Part shown: positions 17,236 to 25,656 of the stretch, in pieces | Numbering within the stretch: the stretch's first letter is position 1 | Layout of the letters: every line of letters starts with the position of its first letter | NCBI GenBank assembly: GCA_016841325.1 | Contig: JAENZJ010000002.1 | Span: 62,001-126,000 of the forward strand | Direction: 5' to 3' | DNA from: Thermincola carboxydiphila | Lineage (GTDB): Bacteria; Bacillota; Thermincolia; Thermincolales; UBA2595 | DNA: 64,000 nt | Made by a program: the position numbers and the translations under genes | The notes under the pieces: generated by a model | The model's input: only the letters and a program-made list of their open reading frames with translations | What the model was told of the DNA's origin: nothing | Database searches by the model: none

Positions 17236-18410
17236 TATAATTTCCTCCTTTGTTTTTCCATTATTTTGTCTGTCATAAATTCAACCCGGCTTTCCCATGA
17301 ATTTTCCCGGGCCCTTTCCAGCCGTTTCCGGAGTTTCTCAGGAGTTTCGTGAGAAAGGGCACGTTCAATTCCACTGATAAATTCATCAGAATTGCCGGCA
17401 ATTTCAACAACATCGGCAAAATCGGATACACCTGGCATATCTATAGAGACGATCGGCTTTCCTGAGGCAAGGTATTCATAAAACTTCAGCGGGCTTACCT
17501 TATCAGTCAGTTCATTAATCTTAAAAGGGTTAATACAGACATCAAACCCTTTTATATAACCCGGGAGGTCAGAGACATCTTTGCGGCCCAGAAAGTGTAC
17601 ATTGGGCATGGCTTTCAGTGCCGAAACATCAATTCCGGGACCAACCGGGCCAATCATGGCAAATGACCATTCCGGATGAGATGCGGCTGCCTCTCTGATC
17701 AGGCCAAGGTCAATCCAGTCCTGAATAACCCCGACAAAACCGACCACAGGACGGGGGAGTGCAGCTATTTCAACGGGAATAGGTGTATCCGGGTCCTGGG
17801 CCTTCATGAAATGTCCCACATTTGCTGCATTGGGAAGAAAATATATTGTTTCAGCAAAGCCTTTTTTGGCTTCATACAAACCCCTGGCAGTAACGAACAC
17901 AATATCACACCGGGCCATCAGGTCTTTTTCCATTTCAGTCATAACTGCCTTATTGATAATTCCGCTATATTCAGAGTGTTCATCAACACAGTCATATATC
18001 AGCATTTCATAATCTTCCAGGCGGTTGAGCAGGTCAGCCGAGTTTGGCATATATGTCCAGATTATCGGCCTGCGAAGATTAAGAGATCTGATGGCTTTTT
18101 TCAGGAAAAGGGAGATCCACCACTGATTTACCCGGTTAATAAGACGGCATTTATTACCAAAGGGCAGGACCACCGGGGGAGAATACAGGAATATATTGTT
18201 ATTTAGCCTGCGTATTCCCTGAAACCACATCCGCCACTTTTTCCACATACCGGGATCCTTAAAGGGGGAAAGCAGCGTAATGGGAGGTTCCACATAGAGA
18301 ATTATGTTGGTATCCGGCAGACGGGACATTACCTGCTGTTTCCGGGTCCAGATAGGATCCCAGTCAACTGAGGATATGCAGATAACATGATTATTGTTAA
18401 AACCGGACAT
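17235..18410 (-). CDS. Glycosyltransferase (GT-B, TuaH-like)
   Basis: A cytoplasmic GT-B glycosyltransferase that probably adds a sugar to a surface polysaccharide. The start is set at the ATG at 18410, because TGGAGG lies just before it; the ATG at 18428 has none. The N-terminus has ISSVDWDPIWTRKQQ, like TuaH and related enzymes. The C-terminal half shows the GT4-type nucleotide-sugar region (VGFVGVIQDWIDLGLI, FLGRKDVSDLPGYIKGFDVCINPF, KFYEYLASGKPIVS). It forms a two-gene operon with the sugar dehydrogenase downstream, as tuaH and tuaD do in the teichuronic acid cluster of Bacillus; no other polymer genes are nearby. Confidence 0.85.
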   Translation of the reverse strand: MSGFNNNHVICISSVDWDPIWTRKQQVMSRLPDTNIILYVEPPITLLSPFKDPGMWKKWRMWFQGIRRLNNNIFLYSPPVVLPFGNKCRLINRVNQWWISLFLKKAIRSLNLRRPIIWTYMPNSADLLNRLEDYEMLIYDCVDEHSEYSGIINKAVMTEMEKDLMARCDIVFVTARGLYEAKKGFAETIYFLPNAANVGHFMKAQDPDTPIPVEIAALPRPVVGFVGVIQDWIDLGLIREAAASHPEWSFAMIGPVGPGIDVSALKAMPNVHFLGRKDVSDLPGYIKGFDVCINPFKINELTDKVSPLKFYEYLASGKPIVSIDMPGVSDFADVVEIAGNSDEFISGIERALSHETPEKLRKRLERARENSWESRVEFMTDKIMEKQRRKL

Positions 18411-18608
18411 TTCAGGCCTCCATGACAAAGTTTCTGTTTAATTTTCATCCCTGATTCTATCTTTTCTATCATATTACAACTGAAATAAAAAGTAAAGAAT
18501 ACCTCGTGTCAATTAAACATTAAATTGCACTTTTTGTCACAATGGCAGGTTTTTTCAGGTATCGGTATTGACAGGTGTTTGATATAATAAAAAGAGAGGT
18601 GTATGAAC

Positions 18609-19076
18609 ATGTATTTTATCAGCCCATCCAAAGGAAAAGTAAATACTGGCGAGATGTGTGAAGATATCGGTCAGTTTGTCAAAAAAAATCCTAAAGACAG
18701 GTATCGCCTCATTATAGGGACTGACTCCCAGCCCGGGAAGGAGACGTGCTTTGTAACAGCTGTCATAGTCCACCGGGAAGGGAAGGGGGCCAGGTTTTAT
18801 TACCGGCGTACTTATGATAAAACGCCTTTTACACTGAGGCACCGTATTTTTGAGGAAGCAACCCGCAGCCTGGAAATGGCGGGTAAGATTATTGGATACC
18901 TGTCAAACATACACCCTGAGCTGACAATTGAAATTCATGTTGACATCGGAGAAAAAGGCAGAACCAGGGAATTAATCCAGCAGGTTGTACAGATGATTAA
19001 CATGAGTGGTTTTGCAGCAAAGGTAAAACCCTATTCTTATGGAGCTACCAAAGTGGCAGATAAGTTTACAAAATAG
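18609..19076 (+). CDS. YkuK-family protein (DUF458, RNase H-like)
   Basis: A 155-residue protein of the YkuK/DUF458 family, predicted to have an RNase H-like fold; no activity is established. The pattern fits: FISPSKG at the start, DRYRLIIGTDSQ with an acidic residue after the first strand, then GARFYYRRTYDKTPF, and IEIHVDIGEKGRT near the end. The start is put at 18609 because GAGAGG lies 8 bases before it; an ATG at 18603 is too close. It is divergent from the glycosyltransferase gene and is closed by a hairpin. Confidence 0.82.
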   Translation: MYFISPSKGKVNTGEMCEDIGQFVKKNPKDRYRLIIGTDSQPGKETCFVTAVIVHREGKGARFYYRRTYDKTPFTLRHRIFEEATRSLEMAGKIIGYLSNIHPELTIEIHVDIGEKGRTRELIQQVVQMINMSGFAAKVKPYSYGATKVADKFTK

Positions 19077-19095
19077 CTTTTAAAAGGATCTAAAA

Positions 19096-19146
19096 AGGGG
19101 ACCGTCTTATAAGTAAATTACTTATGGGCATGGTCCCTAACTTTTT
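19096..19146. terminator. Bidirectional hairpin between the YkuK and dehalogenase-like genes
   Basis: GGGACCGTCTTATAAG-type left arm (from about 19096) pairs imperfectly with CTTATGGGCATGGTCCC (about 19121-19137), followed by CTTTTTG on the plus strand and by CTTTTTA on the minus strand. It resembles the hairpin at 42579-42632. Confidence 0.6.
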
Positions 19147-19191
19147 GTCAAAAAATTAACAGTAAAGCATTTTAATGTGCACTTTTAAAAC

Positions 19192-20142
19192 CTACCGGGT
19201 GTTATACGGGCAGTACTTCATACAAAGGGCACAGGCCAGGTTGTTGTTGGGGTCTGAAGCCCAGTATTTTATGCAGGCATCGGCATTAAGCTGCCATTTA
19301 CTGACACCCCTGACAACGGTCTTTTCACCGTCGGGAATGGCATCTGCGGGACAGAGCTGGGAACAGAGGGCACAGTAGTTGCAAAAGTCCTGTATATGAT
19401 TGTTTACAGGCTGGTCAATTTCCATAGGAAGGTCTGTGGTGACCACACCTGTCCTGAACCGGGGTCCATAAACAGGGGAGATAACGTAACCGTTGCGGCC
19501 CAGTTCTCCCAGGCCGGCAGCCACAGCCAGCGGCACATGCAGCACTTCTTCCTGCCTGAAATGATGGGCCAGGGCCGGATAGCCCAGTTCCCGAATAAAC
19601 TCTGCAAGCATCACTGCAATTTTGGCTGCCTCCGCATACGCCCTTCCGGTTTCGGCATCAGACTCATAGCTATTGGATTTTTCGATGCGGTCATAATCCA
19701 TTACATAACCTATCACAATAGCATATTTATGATTATTTACTATCTCCTCGCCAAAGGTGCCGTCCTCCAGGTCGGTGTTCCGGCCGCGGTGAGAATATAC
19801 GTAGGCCTGGTCCAGCAGAGTGATTCCCGCCATGGAAGCCCCAAAGAACCTGGCTGCTGCCTTAATTTTCTCACTGGCATCACGGGGGGTACCCAACTCC
19901 GCCTTTTCCGGCTTAACGGGACCGTTAACTGCACGGCGGAGGTGCCAGACAATGCTGTTCTCCTTTCTGGTATAAGCATACAGCATGCGCCAGAAGGGGT
20001 CGGGAGATTCACTCATCCAGCGGTTTTTGACATCTTCACCCAGAAGTCCCATACCCAGCCTGGTAAAGGCGACATTGCGCTGGTCAAAACGTTTCTGATG
20101 ACCGACTATTTCAGTACTGCCTAAAAACTTCTTTTCTTTCAT
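19192..20142 (-). CDS. Reductive-dehalogenase-like corrinoid/iron-sulfur protein, short form
   Basis: This resembles the catalytic part of reductive dehalogenases (RdhA). The body shows the RdhA-type region with YAIVIGYVMDYDRI and GELGRNGYVISPVYGPRFR, then the two cluster motifs CNYCALCSQLCP and C...CALCMKYCP. WQLNADACIKYW between them is also RdhA-like. It lacks the twin-arginine signal of exported dehalogenases, ends soon after the last cluster, and has no membrane-anchor (rdhB) neighbour. At 316 aa it is far shorter than usual (about 450-500). It may be a cytoplasmic relative or a related B12-dependent reductase. AAAGGAGCATCTGAT precedes the ATG. Confidence 0.7.
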   Translation of the reverse strand: MKEKKFLGSTEIVGHQKRFDQRNVAFTRLGMGLLGEDVKNRWMSESPDPFWRMLYAYTRKENSIVWHLRRAVNGPVKPEKAELGTPRDASEKIKAAARFFGASMAGITLLDQAYVYSHRGRNTDLEDGTFGEEIVNNHKYAIVIGYVMDYDRIEKSNSYESDAETGRAYAEAAKIAVMLAEFIRELGYPALAHHFRQEEVLHVPLAVAAGLGELGRNGYVISPVYGPRFRTGVVTTDLPMEIDQPVNNHIQDFCNYCALCSQLCPADAIPDGEKTVVRGVSKWQLNADACIKYWASDPNNNLACALCMKYCPYNTR

Positions 20143-20325
20143 ATCAGATGCTCCTTTTAAAATTAAACATTTTAAGTATGTTTTCGAATTAAGTCAAAAA
20201 TTCTAGTTTTATCACAGGAATCCTTCCTGGAGCGGAAATTTTGGTAATACAAAAAAATGTGTGAAAATGGTAATATGTATTAGAACGGCCCGGTCAGCGA
20301 ATCATGTATAAGGAGTGAATAGGTC

Positions 20326-21069
20326 ATGAGATATACTATGGGTGTTTATATTGAAGCCAATTCGGTGAAGGTAGGGATGTTTGATTTCAGGGGCCATTAT
20401 CTGCACTTTTGGCAGGAAGTCCTGGACAACCATGACCCCGGTTATGTTGTGACAAGGTTGTCTGCGGGTGTCAGGCACCTGGTTAAATACCGCGGTTCAA
20501 ATTATGAAAATGTCGCCGGGATAGGTATTACCATTAACGGGCGGGTAGATTTCCCAAACGGCGTGGTCGTGGCTGCTCCGGCAGTCAGCTGGCAGAATGT
20601 GCCGGTTGCTGCAATGGCAGAGCGGGCTTTGGAAAAACCGGTTTTTGTGGACAACCTCTACAGTGTGATTGCATTGGCGGAAATGAAACACGGTGCCGGA
20701 TGGGGCCATAAAGATACAGTTACGGTGTATTTCGGGAAACCTTCGGAGGTACGGATTATCCGGAATGGCAGGCTGCTCCGGGAAGGCCCCGAATTCCTGG
20801 CATGTGGCTGCGGGGATTGCGGGAGTGTAAAAGACTGGGACAGGACACTGTTCCCGGAACTACGCAGGCTTACCGGGGAAATGAATCCGGGTGTGATTGT
20901 GTTTCATGGCCTCGGGGGACCGGAAAATGAGGAGTACTGGAGAAGGGTCAACCTGTCATGGCACAGGCATGCAGGCAAGAACATGCCTGACATCCTGCCT
21001 GCAGAAACTGGTGATGAGGAAGCTCCGCTTGCCGGCGCGGCTGTCCTGGTTTCATCAGAATTAAAATAA
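20326..21069 (+). CDS. Degenerate ROK-family-like protein
   Basis: The chain resembles the sugar-kinase/regulator family ROK: GIGITINGRVDFPNG then VSWQNVP, then KPVFVDNLYSVIALAEMKHGAGWG, in the expected order. The usual catalytic Asp site (ND at the start of 'NDaNaaAlaE') reads DN here, and the zinc motif CxCGxxGC is altered to CGCGDCG. It has no N-terminal helix-turn-helix and is short (247 aa; full ROK proteins are about 300). It therefore probably lacks kinase activity and may be a ligand-binding or regulatory remnant; this is inference. It starts after AAGGAGTGAATAGGTC and precedes the pst genes. Confidence 0.65.
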   Translation: MRYTMGVYIEANSVKVGMFDFRGHYLHFWQEVLDNHDPGYVVTRLSAGVRHLVKYRGSNYENVAGIGITINGRVDFPNGVVVAAPAVSWQNVPVAAMAERALEKPVFVDNLYSVIALAEMKHGAGWGHKDTVTVYFGKPSEVRIIRNGRLLREGPEFLACGCGDCGSVKDWDRTLFPELRRLTGEMNPGVIVFHGLGGPENEEYWRRVNLSWHRHAGKNMPDILPAETGDEEAPLAGAAVLVSSELK

Positions 21070-21073
21070 AAAA

Positions 21074-21122
21074 TTTACAGGGCTTAACATAATCTTAACA
21101 TGGTATCAATTGCATCTTTACA
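21074..21122 (+). promoter_or_regulatory. Pho-box-like direct repeats before pstS
   Basis: Hexamers TTTACA (21074), TTAACA (21084), TTAACA (21095), TCAATT (21106) and TTTACA (21117) recur at 10-11-base intervals. This matches the PhoP-box design of TT(A/T/C)ACA repeats with 5-base gaps. It overlaps the -35 region of the promoter and suggests phosphate-starvation control. Confidence 0.75.
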
Positions 21123-21137
21123 TTAATCATCTATAAT
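21111..21137 (+). promoter_or_regulatory. Promoter for pstS
   Basis: TATAAT (21132-21137) has TTGCAT 16 bases upstream (about 21110-21115), within the Pho-box array, which would put the -35 under direct PhoP contact. Confidence 0.6.
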
Positions 21138-21202
21138 CACAATTGTGGGTAGTCAGACAACCACAAACAAAACTGTGGAATAAAGGGAGGAGATTAACAA
21201 AG

Positions 21203-22048
21203 ATGCTGACTTTTAAAAAGTCAAAACTGGCGGTACTGCTGGTACTGGTACTGGCAGCAGCGGTTGCTGCAGGGTGCGGCGGTCCGGAAGAAAAGAATGG
21301 TGAAAATGCATCAGGTGTCAGTGGAACGGTCAAAGTTGCCGGTTCCACATCGGTACAGCCTCTTTCAGAGGAACTGGTAGCTGCTTTTGAAGAACAGTAT
21401 TCTGATGTGACAGTCAACGTACAGGGTGGCGGGTCAAGCGCCGGAGTCGAAGCGGCAAATTCAGGCACAGCTAATCTCGGTGCTTCTTCCCGGGAACTGA
21501 ACGGCGAGGAAAAAGAATATGGCCTGACAGAGACAGTTATTGCCAGGGACGGTATCGCTGTAGTTGTAAACACAGAAAACAATGTGACTGATCTTACCCT
21601 GGAACAGGTTAAAAAGATATTTACCGGTGAAATTAAAAACTGGAATGAAGTTGGCGGAGAAAACAAGCCGATTACGGTAATTGTGCGGGAGGCCGGTTCC
21701 GGTACCAGAGGCGCCTTTGAGGAAATAGTACTGGGCGGTGATGCCAAATTTGATGCCAATGCCATAATCCAGAACTCTACCGGTGCCATAAAAAAAGGTG
21801 TCATCAGTGATCCCAATGCTGTTGGGTTTATTTCCCTGGGTTCAGTTGACAGTGCTGTTAAGGCAGTAAAAGTTGACGGAGTTGAAGCTTCGGCTGAGAC
21901 AGTAATTAACGGTTCATATAAGATTTCCAGGCCTTTCCTCTATCTGACCAAGGGGGAACCTGATGCGGCCACCAAAGTATTTATTGACTTTGTACTTAGT
22001 GAAGAAGGCCAGCAGATCGTTGCCGAAGAATTTATCCCTGTGAAATAA
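21203..22048 (+). CDS. pstS: Phosphate ABC transporter substrate-binding lipoprotein
   Basis: PstS captures phosphate outside the cell and hands it to PstCA. The start is set at the ATG at 21203 (GGGAGG upstream). A signal sequence with the lipobox (AAGC, Cys at residue 25) is followed by the phosphate-binding protein fold: VAGSTSVQPLSEELV near the N-terminus, GGGSSAGVEAA, and REAGSGTRGAFEE with the conserved phosphate-contacting SGTR. Length is 281 aa. A Pho-box-like promoter lies upstream, and pstC and pstA follow. The next gene after them is rsmD, not pstB. Confidence 0.97.
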   Translation: MLTFKKSKLAVLLVLVLAAAVAAGCGGPEEKNGENASGVSGTVKVAGSTSVQPLSEELVAAFEEQYSDVTVNVQGGGSSAGVEAANSGTANLGASSRELNGEEKEYGLTETVIARDGIAVVVNTENNVTDLTLEQVKKIFTGEIKNWNEVGGENKPITVIVREAGSGTRGAFEEIVLGGDAKFDANAIIQNSTGAIKKGVISDPNAVGFISLGSVDSAVKAVKVDGVEASAETVINGSYKISRPFLYLTKGEPDAATKVFIDFVLSEEGQQIVAEEFIPVK

Positions 22049-22094
22049 AGGGGCGGACTTTGTCCGCCTTAATCCTGTTTGGAGTTGATGTATA

Positions 22095-22988
22095 TTGGAT
22101 TACAAGGCAAAGGAAAAAGTCTATGAAAAAATCCTTTTAATCAGTGCATTCATATCCGTAATAACAGTAGTTTTAATCGGGGGTTTCATTTTTACGGAAG
22201 GTTTACCCATAATTAAAAAAGTTGGTTTGATTGATTTTCTTCTGGGGAAAGAATGGTATCCCACCAAAGACGTTTTCGGGATTCTGCCCATGATCGTGGG
22301 CACCTTTGCGGTTACCTTCGGGGCTCTGATCCTGGGTGTGCCCCTTGGGGTGGCTACAGCAATTTTTCTGGCAGAATTTGCTCCTCCCCGGGTAAGTAAA
22401 TTTGTCAGGCCCGCTGTGGAACTTCTGGCCGGTATTCCTTCAGTTGTATACGGCCTCTTTGGCATGGTTATAGTCAATGAGTTATTGATGCATATTGAAA
22501 GGACTTATCTGGCTAACATCCTAAGGCCTGAATACCAAAGAGGGTACAGTGTGCTGTCAGCTTCCATTATTCTTGCCATCATGATTTTGCCCACGGTGAT
22601 TAATATATCGGAAGATGCCATCCGTTCCGTCCCCCATGAATACAAGGAAGCCTCACTTGCTCTGGGGGCAACGGACTGGCAGACAATTTACAAAGTCATT
22701 ATTCCGGCTGCCAGTTCAGGTATCATTGCCGCTGTCGTCCTGGGAATGGGGCGCGCTCTTGGGGAGACGATGGCAGTCATTATGGTTGCGGGCAATACAG
22801 TTGCCATTCCTGATTCGATTTTTGCACCTGTCCGTACCCTTACAGGAAATATTGCCATTGAAATGGGATATGCCGCCGGTGACCACGTCAAGGCATTGTT
22901 TGCCACCGGAATAGTGTTATTTGTTATTATCATGGTCTTAAATACAGTGGCCAGTTTTCTTGGCAAAAGGGGGGCCGGCCAGTCATGA
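22095..22988 (+). CDS. pstC: Phosphate ABC transporter permease PstC
   Basis: One of the two membrane permease subunits for phosphate uptake. About six hydrophobic segments are present (the first at residues about 12-32), with the cytoplasmic EAA loop typical for these permeases (EASLALGATDWQTIYKVIIPAA). Start is TTG at 22095, after TTTGGAGTT. Length is 297 aa. The gene ends in an ATGA overlap with pstA (4 bases), so the two are translationally coupled. Confidence 0.96.
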   Translation: MDYKAKEKVYEKILLISAFISVITVVLIGGFIFTEGLPIIKKVGLIDFLLGKEWYPTKDVFGILPMIVGTFAVTFGALILGVPLGVATAIFLAEFAPPRVSKFVRPAVELLAGIPSVVYGLFGMVIVNELLMHIERTYLANILRPEYQRGYSVLSASIILAIMILPTVINISEDAIRSVPHEYKEASLALGATDWQTIYKVIIPAASSGIIAAVVLGMGRALGETMAVIMVAGNTVAIPDSIFAPVRTLTGNIAIEMGYAAGDHVKALFATGIVLFVIIMVLNTVASFLGKRGAGQS

Positions 22989-23836
22989 TATCAGTTAAAA
23001 CCAGCCAGAAAATCGCCAAGACAGCCCTGTGGATTGCCGGTTTTTCCACTGTAGCCATATTGATACTCGTTATTGGCTATGTTCTCTTTGAAGGTTTACA
23101 TGTCCTTAGCTGGGATTTCCTGACTGAAAACCCCAGGAAGATGGGGTCAAAGGGTGGGATTTTCCCGACAATTGTGGCTACGATATATTTTACGGCCTTA
23201 ACCCTGTTGATAGCTACCCCAATCGGTGTCGGGGCAGCAATTTTCCTTACCGAGTACACCAGGGATGGTAAGGTCACCAGGCTGATCAGGTTCGGTACCG
23301 AAGCCCTTGCGGGTATACCGTCAATTGTGTTTGGCCTGTTTGGTTTTGCCTTTTTTGTGATCCTGCTGGAACCTGTTACTCACGGATGGTCCCTTATATC
23401 AGGGGCCCTTACGGGAGCGACCATGATTCTGCCCACATTGGTAAGGACTTCCGAAGAAGCATTGAAAACCGTACCGGTATCATACCGGGAAGGCAGCCTG
23501 GCCCTGGGGGCTACCAAGTGGCAGACTATCCAAAAGGTCGTCCTGCCCAGCGCCTTACCGGGAATAATCACCGGTGTTATCCTCTCCATAGGCCGTGTCA
23601 TTGGCGAGACCGCTGCCCTGATGTTAACCCTTGGCGGCTCCCTGAGACTGCCTGAAAGCGTATTTGACCCGGCTAGGACAATGTCAATGCACCTCTACCT
23701 GGTTGCCATGGAAGTTGGCACCAAGGAAGCCACTGAGAAGGCTTTCGGTACTGCAACAGTTCTTATCATCACAATTTTTATAATTAATTCAGTGGCAAAT
23801 CAGATATTGAAAAGATTTATTGCCAAATCCTCCTGA
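22985..23836 (+). CDS. pstA: Phosphate ABC transporter permease PstA
   Basis: The second permease subunit. It is a six-helix membrane protein with the EAA loop EGSLALGATKWQTIQKVVLPSALPG near residues 160-185 (read as EGSLALGATKWQTIQ then KVVLP). Length is 283 aa. It starts within the pstC stop (ATGA). No pstB ATPase or phoU follows; rsmD begins 86 bases later. The ATPase must be encoded elsewhere if the transporter is functional. Confidence 0.96.
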   Translation: MISVKTSQKIAKTALWIAGFSTVAILILVIGYVLFEGLHVLSWDFLTENPRKMGSKGGIFPTIVATIYFTALTLLIATPIGVGAAIFLTEYTRDGKVTRLIRFGTEALAGIPSIVFGLFGFAFFVILLEPVTHGWSLISGALTGATMILPTLVRTSEEALKTVPVSYREGSLALGATKWQTIQKVVLPSALPGIITGVILSIGRVIGETAALMLTLGGSLRLPESVFDPARTMSMHLYLVAMEVGTKEATEKAFGTATVLIITIFIINSVANQILKRFIAKSS

Positions 23837-23922
23837 TAGTGACATAATAAAATCGATTTTCAGGTGGAATTGTGTTATAATTTGGATATGCCAAAATTCA
23901 GCCAGAGAGGTGACAGGAACAG

Positions 23923-24507
23923 GTGCGGGTAATAACCGGTACTGCCAAGGGGCGCAGGCTAAAATCACTAAAGGGTATGGAAACCCGGCCTACAATGGAC
24001 CGCACAAAAGAATCCCTTTTCAATATAATCAGTGAGAGGATTCCCGGCTGCCGGTTTCTTGACCTTTATGCAGGGACCGGTGCTATTGGCATTGAAGCTG
24101 TCAGCCGCGGAGCTGATAAGGCTGTATTTATCGAAAAAAATCCGCGTGCAGTTAAAATTATCAGGGACAACCTTGAACTGACCGGCTTGTCCGGCAGGGC
24201 AGAAATTTTTTGTACAGATGCAGATAATGCAGTATTGATGCTGACAAGAAAAAAAGAGTTGTTTGATATAATTTATCTGGACCCTCCTTACGGCAGGGAA
24301 CTTATCCGGAAGAGTATAGACCTTATCTGCCGTAATATGATACTTCGGTCCGGAGGGCTGATTATAACCGAGAGCGGCAAGTTGGATCTGCTGCCGGAAA
24401 GGATCTCCTGTTTCCGGATGTTTAGACAGCAAAAGTATGGTGATACGATGCTGTCATTTTTCCGGATGGAATCCGGGGAGTTATCCGACAGGGAGGAGCA
24501 GGGTTAA
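23923..24507 (+). CDS. rsmD: 16S rRNA (guanine966-N2)-methyltransferase RsmD
   Basis: RsmD (YlbH) methylates G966 of 16S rRNA. The chain starts with RVITGTAKGRRL, has the SAM motif LDLYAGTGAIGIEAVSRGA and the catalytic DPPY (YLDPPYGRE). Length is 194 aa. It starts with GTG at 23923 after AGAGAGG. It is followed 17 bases later by coaD, as in the Bacillus ylbH-coaD pair. Confidence 0.94.
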   Translation: MRVITGTAKGRRLKSLKGMETRPTMDRTKESLFNIISERIPGCRFLDLYAGTGAIGIEAVSRGADKAVFIEKNPRAVKIIRDNLELTGLSGRAEIFCTDADNAVLMLTRKKELFDIIYLDPPYGRELIRKSIDLICRNMILRSGGLIITESGKLDLLPERISCFRMFRQQKYGDTMLSFFRMESGELSDREEQG

Positions 24508-24524
24508 CAGAAAGGTGGAAAATC

Positions 24525-25019
24525 ATGAAACTTGCTATTTATCCCGGCAGTTTTGACCCTGTGACAAACGGGCATATCGATATTATTGAGAGGGCAGCTG
24601 CTCTGTTTGATCATGTGATTGTTTCAGTTTCCGTAAATTCGGGCAAGACCCCCCTGTTTACACTTCAGGAGCGGGTAGAACTGCTTACTGAAGCCCTCAA
24701 GTCATATCGCAATGTATCTGTTGACAGCTTTAAGGGGTTAACAGTCAATTATGCTGCTGAGAAAAAAGCCCAGGCTATCATCAGGGGGCTGCGGGCAATT
24801 TCGGATTTTGAAAATGAGTTTCAAATGGCCCTGACAAACAAAAAACTGCAGCCTGATGTTGAGACTGTATTTATGATGTCACAGGCCCAGTGGTCCTTTT
24901 TGAGTTCAAGTGTTGTCAAGGAAGTGGCTTCACTGGGAGGATGTATCCGTGACTTTGTTCCCGACATAGTGGAAAAAGCCTTGCAGGAAAGATTTGCAGA
25001 ATTGTGGCAGGATTGTTAA
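24525..25019 (+). CDS. coaD: Phosphopantetheine adenylyltransferase
   Basis: CoaD adds AMP to phosphopantetheine in the fourth step of coenzyme A synthesis. It has the nucleotidyltransferase start YPGSFDPVTNGHIDII with the T/HxGH motif, IIRGLRAISDFENE, and the C-terminal SSSVVKEVASLGG. At 164 aa it is full length. AAAGGTGG precedes the ATG. Confidence 0.97.
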   Translation: MKLAIYPGSFDPVTNGHIDIIERAAALFDHVIVSVSVNSGKTPLFTLQERVELLTEALKSYRNVSVDSFKGLTVNYAAEKKAQAIIRGLRAISDFENEFQMALTNKKLQPDVETVFMMSQAQWSFLSSSVVKEVASLGGCIRDFVPDIVEKALQERFAELWQDC

Positions 25020-25118
25020 AACTTAAAAAAATCTTATCACCATAAAAAGGGAAATTGCCTGCCCGGGTTGAAATATAATGTAGTTTCAGGTAAAACATTG
25101 TTATTGGGAGGAATGGAC

Positions 25119-25595
25119 ATGGATATCCTGGATGTCTTAAATGAGTTGGAAGAACTGGTCGAAGAGAGTACCAAGGTCCCGTTAGTCGGTAAAATACTGA
25201 TTGACGATGACCTGATTCTTGATATGATTGACCATATTCGTACCGCTCTCCCTGAGGAAATGCGTCTGGCTAAGACAGTGGCTGTGGAACGTGAAAGAAT
25301 AATGGAGGAAGCCAGAAATGAAGCAAAAAGGATTATTGGCGAAGCCCGGGAAGAATTGAGCAGGATGGCTGGTGAGGATGAGTTGGTTAAAAGGGCCAGG
25401 GAACAGGCTTCAGAGGTGATGGAACAGGCTAAAGCCGTTTCCCGGGAAATCAAAATCGGTGCTTACCAGTACGCTGATGAACTTCTGGGCAAGAGTGAAG
25501 ATACAGTCGAAAAAATTCTGAGTCAGATTAGAAATGCCAGGGAAGAACTCCGTACCCCGCCCAAAAGTGAACAGGAGGCTGCCCCGGCAGAATAA
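25119..25595 (+). CDS. Coiled-coil protein resembling ATP synthase subunit b
   Basis: A soluble, highly charged protein with a long predicted coiled coil. The heptad-like stretch from about residue 50 to 115 (AKTVAVERERIMEEARNEAK, then RIIGEAREEL) looks like the b-subunit family, but no membrane helix is visible. Such proteins are often annotated only as 'ATPase' beside coaD. The start at 25119 is chosen because GGGAGG is 7 bases upstream, against 1 base for the ATG at 25113. No function is assigned. It precedes a terminator. Confidence 0.7.
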   Translation: MDILDVLNELEELVEESTKVPLVGKILIDDDLILDMIDHIRTALPEEMRLAKTVAVERERIMEEARNEAKRIIGEAREELSRMAGEDELVKRAREQASEVMEQAKAVSREIKIGAYQYADELLGKSEDTVEKILSQIRNAREELRTPPKSEQEAAPAE

Positions 25596-25614
25596 CGCAT
25601 CCGGGAAAACCATG

Positions 25615-25641
25615 CGCATGTTTTAAAGACATGCGTTTTTT
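25615..25641. terminator. Terminator between the coiled-coil gene and ylbJ
   Basis: CGCATGT (25615-25621) pairs with ACATGCG (25629-25635), followed by TTTTTT. The genes converge, so it may serve both. Confidence 0.8.
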
Positions 25642-25656
25642 CATTCATTGGTCAGC

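Noticed and set aside
18568-18590. TTGACA ... TATAAT before the YkuK gene
   Set aside because: The hexamers are only 9 bases apart, too close for a normal promoter.
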